This document shows positions 45,701-57,350 of a stretch of 64,000 nucleotides of DNA, one piece after another. The DNA comes from Isoetes taiwanensis (Eukaryota > Streptophyta > Lycopodiopsida > Isoetales > Isoetaceae), in assembly GCA_021234155.1 (NCBI GenBank), contig JAJEKV010000015.1, positions 12,648,304 to 12,712,303 on the forward strand. The letters run 5' to 3'. The notes under the pieces are model-generated. The model made no database searches and was not told the origin of the DNA. It was given only the letters and a program-made list of their open reading frames with translations. Within the stretch, counting starts at the first letter, position 1, and each line of letters starts with the position of its first letter. Position numbers and translations under genes: made by a program.

Positions 45701-47095
45701 AAAACTGGCCTGTATGTTTGCGATGACTTAGGAACCCTGCTGACAAAAAATCAGAATTTAATTCCGTACTATGCATTAATTACGAATTTATGAATGTCTT
45801 GCTACTGCAAAAGCTGCCCTTTACTTCTAACTGCCACAATGGGAGGAGTACAGATCCAAACTCTATTCCGTCAGTTCCCCTTGCTTCGCGTTCTCAACTG
45901 CATCTTATCAGCCAATTCCCAAGTGCAAAGGACCAAAACTCGGCACCCAAAATGCAAACCCTGCTAGAACCTGGCAACTCATAGGGTTTACGTTTCGGAG
46001 GCTCTATCCTTGTCAGATTCGACTAGGACCTTGCGCCGTGTCTTGACGTAGAGGGGGGGTGTTGACGCCAGAGCACGGACCCTAAAAACCATCCGGAAGC
46101 AGCTTGCCCCAAAAGTCCTCCCCGGAAGGGCCACGGCGGCGGGCGGGCAACTTCCCTCCGGAATCGTGATTCGGCTCTGCCAATGGACTCGGAACGTCGA
46201 CATTGCCCTGGGGACCAAGTTTCATGGCCAAAAGACCACCCCTTCTCGAGGTAGCGTCAAACTATCTCATGTCCAACACACTCGTAGTCAATTGGCCTAG
46301 GAGGTGGCTGTCGAATACTGCAACGTAGGGCGTAAGTTTTCTTTCTTTTGCAAAAATGACCGTGCAACTTGGTCTCTAGGGTAATTTCGGCCTCCCGGAC
46401 GATGTGGCGAAGTCGACCGCCATTCCGAGCCTCCACAATGTCCGAACGACAAAACACTTTGGTTTCTACCGCGGCCGACCGCGGGCGCTTCACGGTTTTG
46501 ATAAGTTCTCCCGGATGGATATTGGATTTTTTGACCTTATCAAGCGGGGCCCTTGAACGAAGGATTCAACGGTCGGATAGGGGAACCGAGATCCGGAGTG
46601 TGGTCTTTAAGCACGACCCCTCGGGAGCGCCGCCAGAAAGGTCCTCGGGAAACTTTTTGGCTGGCCTCTTGGGGTTCGGACTCTCCCTCTAATGAGGCCT
46701 TGCAAGGTCCTGGCCTTGTTTGACTTGGGCAAGTGTGCCCACTTCTACCGCAACAACAGCCGGGGCCCATACTAATGCAAACACTTTGATCTAAACCTTG
46801 TCCGAAATTTTGAAAACGGCATGTACGCGTTGGCGATGACTTAAGAAGCCTCGCCGACAAAAAATCAGAATTTAATTCCTTACTATGCATTAATTACGAA
46901 TTTATGAATGTCTTGCTACCGCCTAACAACAACAGTCGCCTAGACCGCTCCAATGCTACCTATTTGATCGTAACTTTATCCTGGAAATTCTACAAATTTG
47001 CCTGTATGCTTGGGATGACATAGGAAGCCAACCGACAAAAATCAGAATTTAATTCCATACCATGCATTAATTACGAATTTATGAAGCATGAATGC
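39752..47095. repeat. satellite-like array of a ~1.12 kb unit (about 6.5 copies)
   Basis: The anchor TAATTACGAATTTATGAATG occurs at 40171, 41287, 42409, 43534, 44672, 45777 and 46891, so the periods are 1116, 1122, 1125, 1138, 1105 and 1114. A partial extra copy has its anchor at 47068. Other conserved words in each unit are GTTTGATAAGTTCTC, GTCCTGGCCTTGTTTGACTT, CAAACACTTTGATCTAAACC and CTCATGTCCAACACACT.

First copy begins at about 39752. A diverged piece of the unit (GGCAATTTCC ... CAATGGACTC ... TTTCATGGCC-like) reappears at 47270-47400. Frames of 60-145 codons recur in each unit but none stays open across copies, so I infer no protein. Differences between copies are mostly 1-5 bp indels in CG-rich words. 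Confidence 0.92.
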
Positions 47096-47267
47096 AAAAG
47101 AACGCATAACTAAAAAAATTCGCATCGAAAAAGGTGGAATTTTGACAAGCGTGCAACGCGTCTTGCGGTCGACATGAGAAAAACATTTCACTAGGATATG
47201 CGGTGTTGGTGCACGATGAAATAGCTCGAGTCTTCTAGAGCTCACATCTTTTCACAAAAGTTCTCTT

Positions 47268-47402
47268 ACGAAGGCCCTGGCGATGGACGAGCAATTTCCC
47301 CTCTCCAAAACCATGATTTGGCTCTTCCAATGGACTCAGAATATCAACATTACCCTGGGGACCAACTTTCGTGGCCAGAAGACTACCCTTGTTCTCCAAA
47401 AA
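47268..47402. repeat. diverged partial copy of the 1.12 kb unit
   Basis: Matches the segment around 40515-40640 of the unit (GACGAGCAATTTCCCCTCTC, CCAATGGACTC, CTGGGGACCAA) but with many substitutions. It sits between the array and the right CGTCGC block. Confidence 0.7.
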
Positions 47403-47411
47403 GAACAAAGT

Positions 47412-47691
47412 ACACTAGGCGTCGCCCGCGTCGTAGCGGCGTCCGTCCGCGGCGTGGCGTCGCCGCAGCGGCGTCGCCGTCGCCGCAAAAAAGTGACGAC
47501 GCAGCGATGCGACGTGGTGCACCTGGCGTGACAGATCTGCCACGTCACGGTGTCAGACGTCGCACCACACGTCGCATGCGACGTGTCTGCGACGTGACGT
47601 CGCATTGACGTCGCATGGTCACGTTATTTGCGACGTCACGTCGCACAGACGTCACAAGCCCACGTCGCTAAATGTCCATTCTCTTGTTGTG
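47412..47691. other. right CACTA terminus and CGTCGC subterminal array
   Basis: Dense CGTCGC, GCGACGT and CACGTCGC words for 260 bp, ending AGCGACGTGG-complement and CTTGTTGTG at 47691. Mirrors the left end. Confidence 0.8.
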
Positions 47692-47959
47692 TCCCATGTC
47701 ACTAAATATCACATAATTCACCATAAACCTCCTTTAAGCATGGTAATCACAAAAGTAATTATTAGTGAGCTTTTCATTCCCTAAGAATTTGAATGGATCT
47801 CTCCTTATATTCAGCAGCTAAAAAAAATAGCTAAGAAAACAGAATATTTACCAAACAAAGCAATTACGAGAAAGGATGAATTTCCACCAAGGTTTTGAAG
47901 AAAAACATTAAAACTTGGCTCAAGAAGCTTGAGAAATTTGGAATCCCAACCCAATAGGA

Positions 47960-49880
47960 TCATTTTACTTAAAGCTTGTCACTAGAAAGTGTGAAAAACC
48001 CTTTCTCCAAGCCAAAAGGAACTTCAGTCAAACACGTGATATCTGCAATGAGAACACCAACAGGCTATAGTGCTTCTCTACGTCGTGCATTTACAAAAGA
48101 TGGGGAACTTACTGGCCTAAAATCACATGATTGGCACAAGTTTCTACATGTAAACTTATATTTTCTTTTAAAATTGTCACGTATTTGCTTACATATGCAC
48201 ATTCTTTTATGTAGCATCTTCTACCATGTGCAATAGATAATTGCTTGACGCCAAGAATTCGTGATGCAATTTATCGATTGGGCAAGTTTACAAGGTATTA
48301 TAGTAATTAGATGCTTTGAAAAAAATATCTTATTATATTATGTGTGATTTTAATTGTCTATTTTTGCATAAAGATGGGTATCGTTAAAAGAAATCACAAA
48401 TCACTGCCTCTGAAATATCAATGATGGAGGTTGAAGTTGCGGAATTGTTGTGCATATTAGAGCGAAACTTTCCTATGAGCTTGTTTGATCTTCAACTGCA
48501 TCTTCTTGTACATATTCCTGAAGAAATCCGTTTGGTTGGACCGGCTCCTGGTCATTGGATGTTTTTCTTAGAACGATATATGAAAGTGTTGAAAGGCTTT
48601 GTTCGTCAGATGGCACGACCAGAAGCGTGTATGGCTGAAGGGCATTTTGTGCAAGAAATTCTTTTCTTTATGAATGATGCAACCACATCAATAGATATTA
48701 ATGCTCCACGCATATGGCAAAGAGAACAGTATGTAGAAGACATGGGAGAAGTTCTTGAAGGCATTGGTGTGGAATGCAAACTTAGCATCAGTGGGTAATG
48801 GCAAATTGTGATAGTCTAGATGCATGGAGAGAACAGTATAAGATTGCGCGTATGGAAAGAGAGGAGACTAGACGAAGTCGTGGTTTAGGAAGAAGGGCAA
48901 GACGTGGGAAACGCACGAGGACCTTGGAAGATATTGAAACGTTGCCTGAAACAATGCCACGAGAGTGGTTATTACGTAAGATGGAAGAAGCAGAACATCA
49001 AGGCATTGAAATTCTACCAGATGACTATAATGTAGCGCTTGGATGTTAAAAAAAGGTATATTTCAATTTGTACATTATTTCAACTTGTGAGTTTAGTTGT
49101 TGATAAGTTGTTAATCTATCTCTTGCAGGCAAGATTCTACACATCAATGTGGGCATATGGACAGCATTTTCGAGTCATGAACGCTGATAGAAGTAGAGTT
49201 ACATTTGATAGTGGTATTGCAGCATGCTTTGAGCAAAAAAGTCAAGCTTCAGCTAGGGACAATCAACCGTTGGAAAGTGATCTTAATTATGTTGGTCAAA
49301 TAACAGATATAATTGAAGTGGATTATCGCTCCTTCAAAGTCATTGTGTTGAAAGCAAAGTGGTTCAAAGCATGTTATCGAGGAAGAAATCGTACAATGAG
49401 GCAACATCCATCAGGTTTTTATGAGGTTAACTCTACTCAATTTTTAAGAGAAATGGATGAGCCATTTGTTTATCCTAGATAAATTGAGCAGGTTTTCTTC
49501 CACACAAATCAGAGAGACACTGATTGGTGGATCGTAGTTCATGCAACACCTACATCACGACGCATGATTGATCCTTCTACTTTACATATGGATTTGGCAT
49601 CTCCTGAGACTGACCCAACCCTTTTACTTGATGGAATTGATGCTCCAGAAGATAACATCCATGAAATGGCAGGTGATTGGGTAGAAGATCATGACTTAAT
49701 TGAGGATGATAATGCATTTGAGGATGTACTACCAATGGATTCACCAAATCATCGACTCGTAGATTACGATGATAATGATGAAAATGGGGAAGTTGGTGAT
49801 GTGCCTTAACATTTGTTGCATCTACAACTTGGTGATGATGAACTAGATGATATTGCACATGATATAAGAGGTGGTGGCAT
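47960..49880 (+). pseudogene. CACTA transposon coding region: DUF4218- and DUF4216-like domains
   Basis: Plant CACTA (EnSpm) elements encode a large transposase whose C-terminal part carries DUF4218, followed by DUF4216. Here RTPTGYSASLRRAF and GLKSHDWHKFLH (48048-48149) and PRIRDAIYRLGKFTR (about 48249-48294) match the end of the transposase-DUF4218 linker. The main DUF4218 block is 48421-48798: LERNFPMSLFDLQLHLLVHI, ERYMKVLKGFVRQMARPE, AEGHFV.

A frame change at 48798 leads to a basic linker (REQYKIARMEREETRR). After a GCAG acceptor at 49128 the DUF4216 block follows: YGQHFRV, YVGQITDIIEVDYRSFKV, FKACYRG, EPFVYPR, then a stop, then QVFF. An acidic tail runs to 49809.

The N-terminal catalytic TNP2 domain is missing, and there is at least one stop and one frameshift. 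It is a truncated, inactive copy. Confidence 0.85.
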
Positions 49881-50059
49881 TTGAGATTTAGCCAGTATAG
49901 GATCTTTTCCTAACAATGTTATTTTGTATATTTTGCCTATGAAATTGATTTTTTTTATACTATAAATGGGAAACATGAACTATGTTATATCCAAAGAGAA
50001 TGACTCAAATCTGAAAAAACGAGTGGTGAAATGAGTAATACAACATGTAACATAAATAA

Positions 50060-50637
50060 AAATAACAAGGATATCACAGTGACAAAGATGGTGGTGCAAT
50101 AGATATCTCTAATAGAAACACATATAATATCATGTTTGGAGATAATGACACAAGCATACATAAATCAGATGATACTATAGACAATACTATAATTGATGTA
50201 AGTTGTAACACTTGTATGGTCATGTTATAAATGGAAGATTTGTTGGTAGCATGAGTGATATAAGTGGTGATAATATTCATGATGCTATTAACAACATACA
50301 TAATATCATGTGTGATACAATAGATGACGTTATAGCTGATACTATAGTTGGTATAAGTAATAGCACTTGTATGGTCATTACTAGAACTACAATAACTATT
50401 GATAGTAAGAGTGATGTAAGATGTGGTATAAACAATGATGCTATTAACATCAACTATAGTGTCATTATTGAGTAGTGATATAATTATTGACATTAATTTT
50501 GATATTGTGCATGACGCTATACAATTTTCGTCATTGAAAGGGTCACATGCCCTGAATAGCATTATTAACATCATACAATATTTTTTCATATTTTAAGTGA
50601 TATAAAATTGACGCTAAATGGCTATCCTCTTGTAGTG
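50060..50637. mobile_element. right terminus of the second CACTA element
   Basis: The complement of 50637-50610 reads CACTACAAGAGGATAGCCAT then TTAGCGTC, a canonical CACTA terminal repeat. The preceding 550 bp are AT-rich with repeated words (GATACTATAG, CACTTGTATGGTCAT twice, ATTAACATC), which suit subterminal repeats. The element includes the DUF4218/DUF4216 region. Its left end was not found in the window. Confidence 0.8.
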
Positions 50638-51059
50638 CTCTTTGAGAACTCCCTCTCTCCTTTTTTGAAGTTGAGAAGTCATCCAAATGTCATGCACATA
50701 CCTGATCCTTAGATGTCTAGAGTTTTTTGCAAAACTACTCTACTCTATCTAGGCTAAAGAATACATGTGCAGAAATGTTTTATGCTTGTTATAACCTAAC
50801 TTATGTTATTCTACAATGCCTTAGACTGCTATGCTACTAACCCTAAGGTCTCAAGGTGTAGCAGAGATTTTTACCAGACTTTTTGGTCTTTTACCAAACA
50901 TATACTCTTCTTGGTTGTCTTTATCAAGCTAATGACAATAGTAATCTTCACCAAAGGTCGAATTGTCATTTAATAGGATATCATTCAGCAAATTTTATAA
51001 TCAAACCTAAGCTCATAAGTCTTGAGCACAGGATCAAAAGCAAGAAAATAAGATATGTC

Positions 51060-52760
51060 AAGAGATTTTGCCACAAAAACTCATGTTTTTTGAAACAAGG
51101 AAGGCAAATTCAAGCAGTTCATGTCAAATCCGACAGTTCAGAAGCAAAGAAATAGGAGAGTGGACAGTGCTAATTTTGTGTCTACTTTTTGGGCAGGCAA
51201 CAAGAAGTTTCTTGATTGCAAAGGCTTTAAAAAATCAAAATGTGAAGTCTGACGATAAGAAATCCAAGTAGTTCAAATGCTAGAATTGTGATGAGAAGGG
51301 CCACTACAATTCAGATTGTAAGAAGGAGAAGAAAGTCTCAAAGCATAGTCGTGTGAGGAGCGCGGCAGTTAAATCTAGAGGAGATATAAGTGTTGTTGCA
51401 TGTGCCATCTTTAATGCGGAATATTTGAACCTTGCAACAACAATAGATAACTCTTCCAAGGATTTTGGACACAGGAGCAACGATTTATCTTATCGGAGAT
51501 TCAGCTGCATTTTTTGAACTTGAATCTTGGTTTGGAGGTGATGTTAAGATCGATGATGGATATTCTTTTCCTATCATGGGAAAGGAAATTGTAGCTTTTC
51601 AATTGCATACGGACGTGATATAGTTGGTAAGGTAAGAAATGTCATGTTTGCTCCCCACATTATAGTCTAATATCATGCCTGTTGCTAAATTTGACAAGGC
51701 AGGTCACCACATTTACTTGATAAAGGCAAATACTATCTATTGGGGCAGGGATACACTCGGAGAAATGGACTCAAAAAGCCATTTTTCATGGCACAGTGGA
51801 CGCTTTAGAATGTCTTGTATATATTTGATAGTCTAGTCCATATGATCGAACAGGGTCTTCTATATGTGCTGACTTGGCTGCCTTGGCATGCTCACTTTGA
51901 TCATGTTGGAGCCACTGATGTACATTATTCACATGAAAATAATAATAGTTACAGGTATTCCCTCTTTAAAATGTGTGAGGTTTAAGTGTTTTGCATGCCA
52001 TTTTAGAAAGCAACCTCAACTGCCTTTTCCACAGCAAACTACTCATCAAGCAATTCAATCTCTTGAGCTACTGCATTCTAATTTGTGCTATATACTTGAT
52101 ATTTCACTAGGTAAAAAAAGGTATTTCTTGAGCCTGATTGATGATATTAGTATATACATTAGGTGTATCCTTTACACTGCAAATCTAAGGTACTTGACAA
52201 GTTGAAGTTCTTCAAAGCAGCAGCAAAAAAGAAGATTGGATTAGCAATAAAAATGTCGAGATGCCAATAAGTTGAATATGTTTCTAGTTCCCTTAGGAGT
52301 TTCTACTGGAAGATTGGAAGACAGTTAATCATTCCACAAAATGGTGTAGCTAAAAAGAGGAATAGATCTTCGCATGATTTAGTAAGATCCATGATGCATC
52401 ACAAGCAGCTGCCAAAATCATTTTCGAGAGAGGCAGTATTTACAACAATATATTTTGACAAATAGATCACCAATAACAGCAGAAGGAAGTCTAGAATATG
52501 GCTTTTTATAAAGCATTTTGAAAAATGAGATTACATGTGTCTCACTTGAGGGTTTGAATGTTTAGCTAATGCTTCCATACCTGTTGATAAGCTGGAAAAT
52601 TATGGCAAGTGACATGACAGGGCTGTCAAAGACACCTTCATTGGATACCTAGAATCTCAGCAAATTCTCAGCACATATGTGCTAAGTGCTGAATCTGTTT
52701 TAGCGAATTACGTTTAGTCAGCATATTTATATTCCACTTTGATTTAAATCAACAAGCAAC
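51060..52760 (+). pseudogene. Ty1-copia retrotransposon, decayed gag-protease-integrase
   Basis: Blocks run in copia order. A gag zinc knuckle comes first (51283-51322, CX2CX4HX4C as CxNCDEKGHYNSDC with a stop inside). A protease motif LDTGATIY follows (about 51465). Next is the gag-pre-integrase LPWHAHFDHVGATD (51870-51910). The integrase zinc is FKCFACHFRKQPQ (about 51990), then LELLHSNLCY, SLGKKRYFLSLIDDIS (52065-52150), and NGVAKKRNRS (about 52345).

Catalytic residues are altered: the first integrase Asp (normally HSDL) is Asn, and the Glu expected in NGVAER is Lys. Frame changes and stops are frequent. No reverse transcriptase, RNase H or LTRs were recognised, so it is a dead fragment. 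Confidence 0.85.
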
Positions 52761-52799
52761 TAGCTAAGATGAAGTCCCCGTGTAATCAAAGCACTGCTG

Positions 52800-52985
52800 C
52801 TAATGCTACAACCATACCAAGTACAATGTATCCCAATTGCATCCATTATGGTAAGACAACTCATAATTGTCACTAGTGCCGGGCATAGTGCCCGAAATGC
52901 TGAAAAAGAGGTCACTATGAAGTGGAGTGTCCTATTTTTAGCTTTTGCAATGAGATTACGCTCTGACATTAACTGCAACATTAAG
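52800..52985 (+). pseudogene. double zinc-knuckle fragment (gag-like)
   Basis: In one frame with two stops the sequence reads CIHYGKTTHNC and, after CPKC, KRGHYEVEC, that is, two CCHC-type knuckles. They come after the integrase blocks, out of order for one copia element, so this is probably a piece of another retroelement or a rearranged copy. Confidence 0.5.
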
Positions 52986-53109
52986 TTGCATCTTGCAAGA
53001 TAAGAACAAGCTAAACGGGCTATCAAATCAGAGTTTTATCCCCCCTGTAAGGTAAATCTATATTTTGGAGCAATATAGTATAAAACCTAATGATGTTACG
53101 GTAGTGCAT

Positions 53110-54340
53110 ACGAGGGAAGGAAGGAAGGAAGAGACTTTTAACGTCCACGGAGCCCAATCGGGCTATGGGACCAGAACAAACAAAGGGGGCGGAAGCCCCA
53201 ACAGAACCGTGGGCCGAAGCCCAAGCAAAAACCAATCAAAACATGGGGACGAAGCCCCGTTACAACAAAACATGGGGACAAAGCCCCGTTATCACTCAAA
53301 ACCCAGGGCTAGACCAAGACTGCCCAGGGATCAGTTGGCCATTGATCCCTAATGATAGCTCGACCGCCTCTGTACACTGCCCATTTGGGACCTGTTGATA
53401 TTAGAACTACTTCAGTACAATAGTCTCAATAGCTATAAATACACATATGATCACCACACATGCAGAAGACGTGACACTCATCTTCAATAACTCTCAGTTG
53501 GCAACATTCCAACATCAAAATTTGGAGGTCGAAGTAAGAACAATTGATGCAAGCAAATACGAAACAAAATTCGAAATAAAAATACGAAGCAAGAACAGAA
53601 ATGCAAGAAGAACAAAAGACTAGGACAACAAAAAATAAAAGAGACTTTGTAAGTGCCACAAAGTCTTACGAAGAGTATGACTATGGCTCTACAACACATC
53701 TATTGGTCGGGGAGTTGAACCGTTGAAATCAAACCAGCATCTGCACATAAACACCATTGAAGCATCCGATTTTTCTAGAACAGATGGAGCATCTACGCAA
53801 CACCTAAACAAGTTTCTAGAACTACTATGAGAGCACACAGACAAGAATGCTATTGCAATGGCTTCTGGGCATCTCCATTAAACAACAAATAGAGTACAAC
53901 AAATGCAAGCTAGTGAAACCATTATGGCCGGGATTAAAACCTCGCCCTTTCGGGTTTTCGAGGAAAAACCCTGACAATAATGGGATCACTAACCAATGCT
54001 AGGTCCAACATTATAGATCTTGTACCCTCATGCTGACTAGCCTTATCGGGTGAAAGTACATTACAGCAATGAAGCTGCCAAAGACGAAACATGTTTGAAT
54101 TGTCTTCTCCACAGATCTTCATCTTGTGCTTCGAATCCAAAGCTCTCTTCCAAACAGCCACGCTAAACCCTGCATACACAAAAAAGACCAACCAAAGGCC
54201 ACCAAGGCCATCCAGCCACCAAGGCTTCCAACTAGGCACCAAGCCCTCCACTAGGCACACCGGGCCTCAACCAGCACAAAGGCCCCACCAGGGCTCAAAA
54301 TTTCCAAAATAGGCACTAGGCCTTCAAACCCCATGTTAGT
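53110..54340 (-). mobile_element. second member of the TTCC-ended repeat family
   Basis: The left edge has GGAAGGAAGGAAG (53113-53130), followed by TTTTAACGTC and a GC-rich stretch with repeated ACATGGGGACGAAGCCCCGT (53240-53292, twice). At 53933 lies the box TAAAACCTCGCCCTTTCGGG, shared with 35325. The stretch 54180-54330 is rich in GGCACCAAGCC/AAGGCC words. By analogy to 27964 I read it as a minus-strand non-LTR-like element, without coding evidence. Confidence 0.35.
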
Positions 54341-54587
54341 TTACCAACACGCTAATCATGCAAGGAAGGGTGGGGGGTGGGCCCGACCAAGGAAAAGATG
54401 AAGGAGATGCAAAGAGGCTGATGAAGAAGGAAATGGACGGCAAGAAACTAAATAGGCCGGGAAAACCGCTAACCTAACTAACTCCTATTCACATCAGAAG
54501 TTCAAAATTATGTTTTCCTTCTATTCGGTGAAACGAAGGAAAACATTATTTCTAGAACTACTATGAGAGCACACAGACAAGAATGCT
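53813..54587. repeat. 39-bp direct repeats 736 bp apart
   Basis: TTTCTAGAACTACTATGAGA ... CACAGACAAGAATGCT is identical at 53813-53851 and 54549-54587. Flanks differ. Too long for a usual target-site duplication; more likely a local duplication or template switch. Confidence 0.85.
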
Positions 54588-54599
54588 GAAACAGAGGCA

Positions 54600-56230
54600 G
54601 ACGGAAGCAGTAAAAACTGATCAAGCTTGGTCCAAGCGCACCAGAGTAGAAGTTGCTGATGAACAAGCCCAAAGCCAGATACCATAAAAGGTCACCCACT
54701 TCCAAAAATTCGCACAGGCAATTGTCTCCTAGTGAACAAGAACATAGGAACAAGTGGAATATAAAAGGGCAAAATATTTAAAGTGAAAGTTAGGTACAAA
54801 TCTGAGAGGCACAAAGCTTAGGGTAAAACCATACCGCTTCCCCATGGCACAACAAAGGGACCAACTTAACAACCAACAATGTTCGGGTCACAACCCCATA
54901 CAAAAAGCAACCAACCAACGACAAGGTTATAACTCATAACAAGCCCTTAAATCTCTTGAAATATAGTGAGACCCGATTAGTTAGACTGAAACATTTAGAA
55001 GACATCACTCGAAAAGAAAAGGCCAATTAGTTACCAAATTGATTTAAGCAATCATATAGAGGGTAATGAGCTTCATTAAACACACCATCTTGCCATGCCA
55101 CTACATGACTAAGGAATATGAAGTTCGTTAAAATAACAACGAATAACGTATAAAACATAATTTAGATGCCTTATGAGAAACGGAATGACATAAAAAGAGA
55201 TGCAAAATGGGATTCGATGGCATCAATGGAGGTGAAAACAAGAATGCACCATTACTATGGGGGAGATGGGCCAAATAAAAGTGTGTTATAAAGCATGTAA
55301 GGTATAGATAAGCGTGTAAGGTAGTAAATAATTAGTGAAATATAATGAACTGCAATGATAAGTAGTGAGAGAGGGGTGTAGGAGTGAGTGTGTGTAGCAA
55401 GTAATGAGTGGTTATATGTAGTTCAGTATAAGATGAACGACGGAATCGAAATGAAATTAAAATGAGGTGAAGAAGTAAAAATGAACGTTTGAAAATAATT
55501 AAGTAGTAAGGAAGTGAAATTAATAAAAGAAAAATGAATGTGTCATAATCGAAAGTGAAAAACCATTCGCCCTTTGGCTTGATTTCTCCATCCGACCACT
55601 GTAGCACCTAAACTAGGTTCGAATGCAATAGCAGCACTACCAACCGGGATTCGGCACCTGACCCTGAGTCCAAACTAAATTCCGATAAAGACCAGAGGAT
55701 GCAGGAAATCCGATACAGACTGGGAGTTGCAGGAAACAATTCAGGGGTTCAAGGTAAACCACCATTGAATTCCGCTTTCGGATAGCAACACAAAGGCAGA
55801 TTCACTAACTACTTAATCTATTCCAACTCAAAATATCAAGCATTTGGTCTTAGATGAAAAGGCTTCAAAACAACAACGATACTAAAGGAAGTTGATTTGC
55901 ATGCATGTTTATCATCCTGAAAAGAAATGATGCTGTGCCAGGTGAAAGCTACGAATCAGACTTTGAAAGACTAGGCAGAACATAAGCCTAAGCAAACAGG
56001 AAATGAAAAATGATATAGCCAAGAGGAACGGAACAGAAAGAAATGACAAACATAGGCAGACCTCACGTGAGAGAGGCCTTCCAACACAATCTGAATCTAG
56101 AACCTTGAAACTTCTGCAACATGACCAAAAAGCACGAATTCATTAATTAGAGAAATTTGGAATTCTCGTTTAGCATGAAATAGGTTAGCGGGTAGCCATA
56201 TAGTGCAAAAACTACTACCAATTGAGTAAA
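54600..56230. other. no gene recognised
   Basis: AT-rich, mostly A/G on the plus strand between 55020 and 55580. Frames of 80-90 codons have no family resemblance. Confidence 0.45.
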
Positions 56231-56232
56231 AG

Positions 56233-56487
56233 TTGGCGTTTTTTTGCACAAATTCTGCAAATGCTTCAGTCTTATTCGGAAATATAGTTTTTACTGCTAA
56301 TGCAAAGGTTCACCGCGAGTATAACGTAGTAGGAGGGAGTGTGAAAACTTCTCGCAAGAAGCGCGAACGCGATGTTTCGCAGCTGAAAGGAGACGAAAGA
56401 ATGTGCCTTTTATTAAAACCATATGAGAGCATTGTGTTAAAAGAAGGTACCGAGGAGCAAGGATATCACACAAAATTCAGTATTTAA
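56233..56487 (+). CDS. unidentified 84-codon frame
   Basis: Open from ATG 56233. The second half is Lys/Arg/Glu-rich (SVKTSRKKRERDVSQLKGDE). No domain recognised. It lies just outside the MTase-like region and next to an ATCGCG palindrome. Could be a fragment or chance. Confidence 0.25.
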   Translation: MAFFCTNSANASVLFGNIVFTANAKVHREYNVVGGSVKTSRKKRERDVSQLKGDERMCLLLKPYESIVLKEGTEEQGYHTKFSI

Positions 56488-56508
56488 AGCCATGTAATTG
56501 CTACAGAG

Positions 56509-56523
56509 GATCGCGGTCGCGAT
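56509..56523. repeat. ATCGCG-GT-CGCGAT palindrome (representative of a recurrent motif)
   Basis: The same 14-bp palindrome recurs exactly at 61838-61851. Variants are at 58697-58710 (ATCGCGGCCGCGAA), 60532-60543, 62019-62032 and 62112-62125. All lie in the last 8 kb of the window. Confidence 0.7.
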
Positions 56524-57350
56524 TATTTTTAGCATTTAACATATGGTAAAAGATATGGGTAAAGACAAAACCAAAGTTTTCGAAACAAAAGTTTTCATTG
56601 AAGGAAGTAATATACAACATAATTACTGATTGAAGGAGATAATTATTCTGATTGTGTTTCAGATACTTGATCAGGTATCACACCCATTTCATTGGCCATG
56701 CGATGGACATGCTCTCTACCCAATTCCATAGCTTGTGTTGTGTCCATCTCTGAATAACCTGTGACCTCTGGAATCTGAACACCCATGGCGTTTGCGATGC
56801 GCTGCAGATGTGAATCAGGCTCCCATTCTTCACTGTCCACTGCACTGCTCCCGCCTATAAGTTCGTTTTGCAGTAGCTCCACAGCAGTAGCATTCTGAGG
56901 TGGATGATAGAGCTTCGCTTCTTCTTTGTAATTGATGCTCTGCGGACCCAAGAACCTCATCTTGGTCAATGACCATGTCTTTGTTGGTCTGCTTCCATGT
57001 GCTTTGGGTCTGTTTCCATGTGTTCTACATGCCACGTATTCAAACTTATGTTACTTTGTCAAGAAAGGCATGTACCCATCAAGCTTCTCATTAAGTGCAT
57101 GCAATTTTTGGAAAGTGGGCTCCAGGGCTTCTATACCTTTTTCCGTCTCTTCAAGCAAGCGCTTTGATTCTTGCATTCTCTCTTCGTAGGACTTAGCATC
57201 GAGGTTTTCCAAAATGGAACCCAACTTTGATAGATCTCATGTTTTGGGTGATACCGATGTCGGGTTGAGCCGGATCGGGTCAACATTCTCTCGCTTTCGG
57301 CTCTTCCTCAAACCCATCTAAGACTTGGATTGGCCATCTTATCAAGCGTT

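Larger units (their letters stand above)
37475..47691. mobile_element. CACTA-type element, 10.2 kb, complete ends
   Basis: The left end reads CACAACAAGAAAAGGGTCAT then TTAGCGACGT. The right end is the complement of CACAACAAGAGAATGGACAT then TTAGCGACGT. The flanking trinucleotide is TCC on both sides (37472-37474 and 47692-47694), the 3-bp target duplication of CACTA/EnSpm elements. Both subterminal regions (37497-37715 and 47415-47670) are packed with GCGACG/CGTCGC words, like the transposase-binding arrays of this superfamily.

The termini begin CACAA rather than CACTA. No TNP2 transposase is seen inside, so the element is probably non-autonomous. Its interior is a purine-rich stretch, a CGTCGC/palindrome block and a large 1.1 kb tandem array. 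Confidence 0.88.

Noticed and set aside
39712-47000. Many 60-145 codon frames on both strands inside the 1.12 kb array
   Set aside because: They shift or break between copies because of indels, so there is no sign of protein-level conservation.
52872-52896. CTAGTGCCGGGCATAGTGCCCG looked like a reversed Helitron 3' end
   Set aside because: The stem is only 3 nt from CTAG and the bases encode part of the CCHC knuckle region of a retroelement fragment.
53065-53398. Pro/Gly/Lys-rich plus-strand frames over GC-rich repeats
   Set aside because: They cover the repeated GGGACGAAGCCCCG words and have no homology I recognise.
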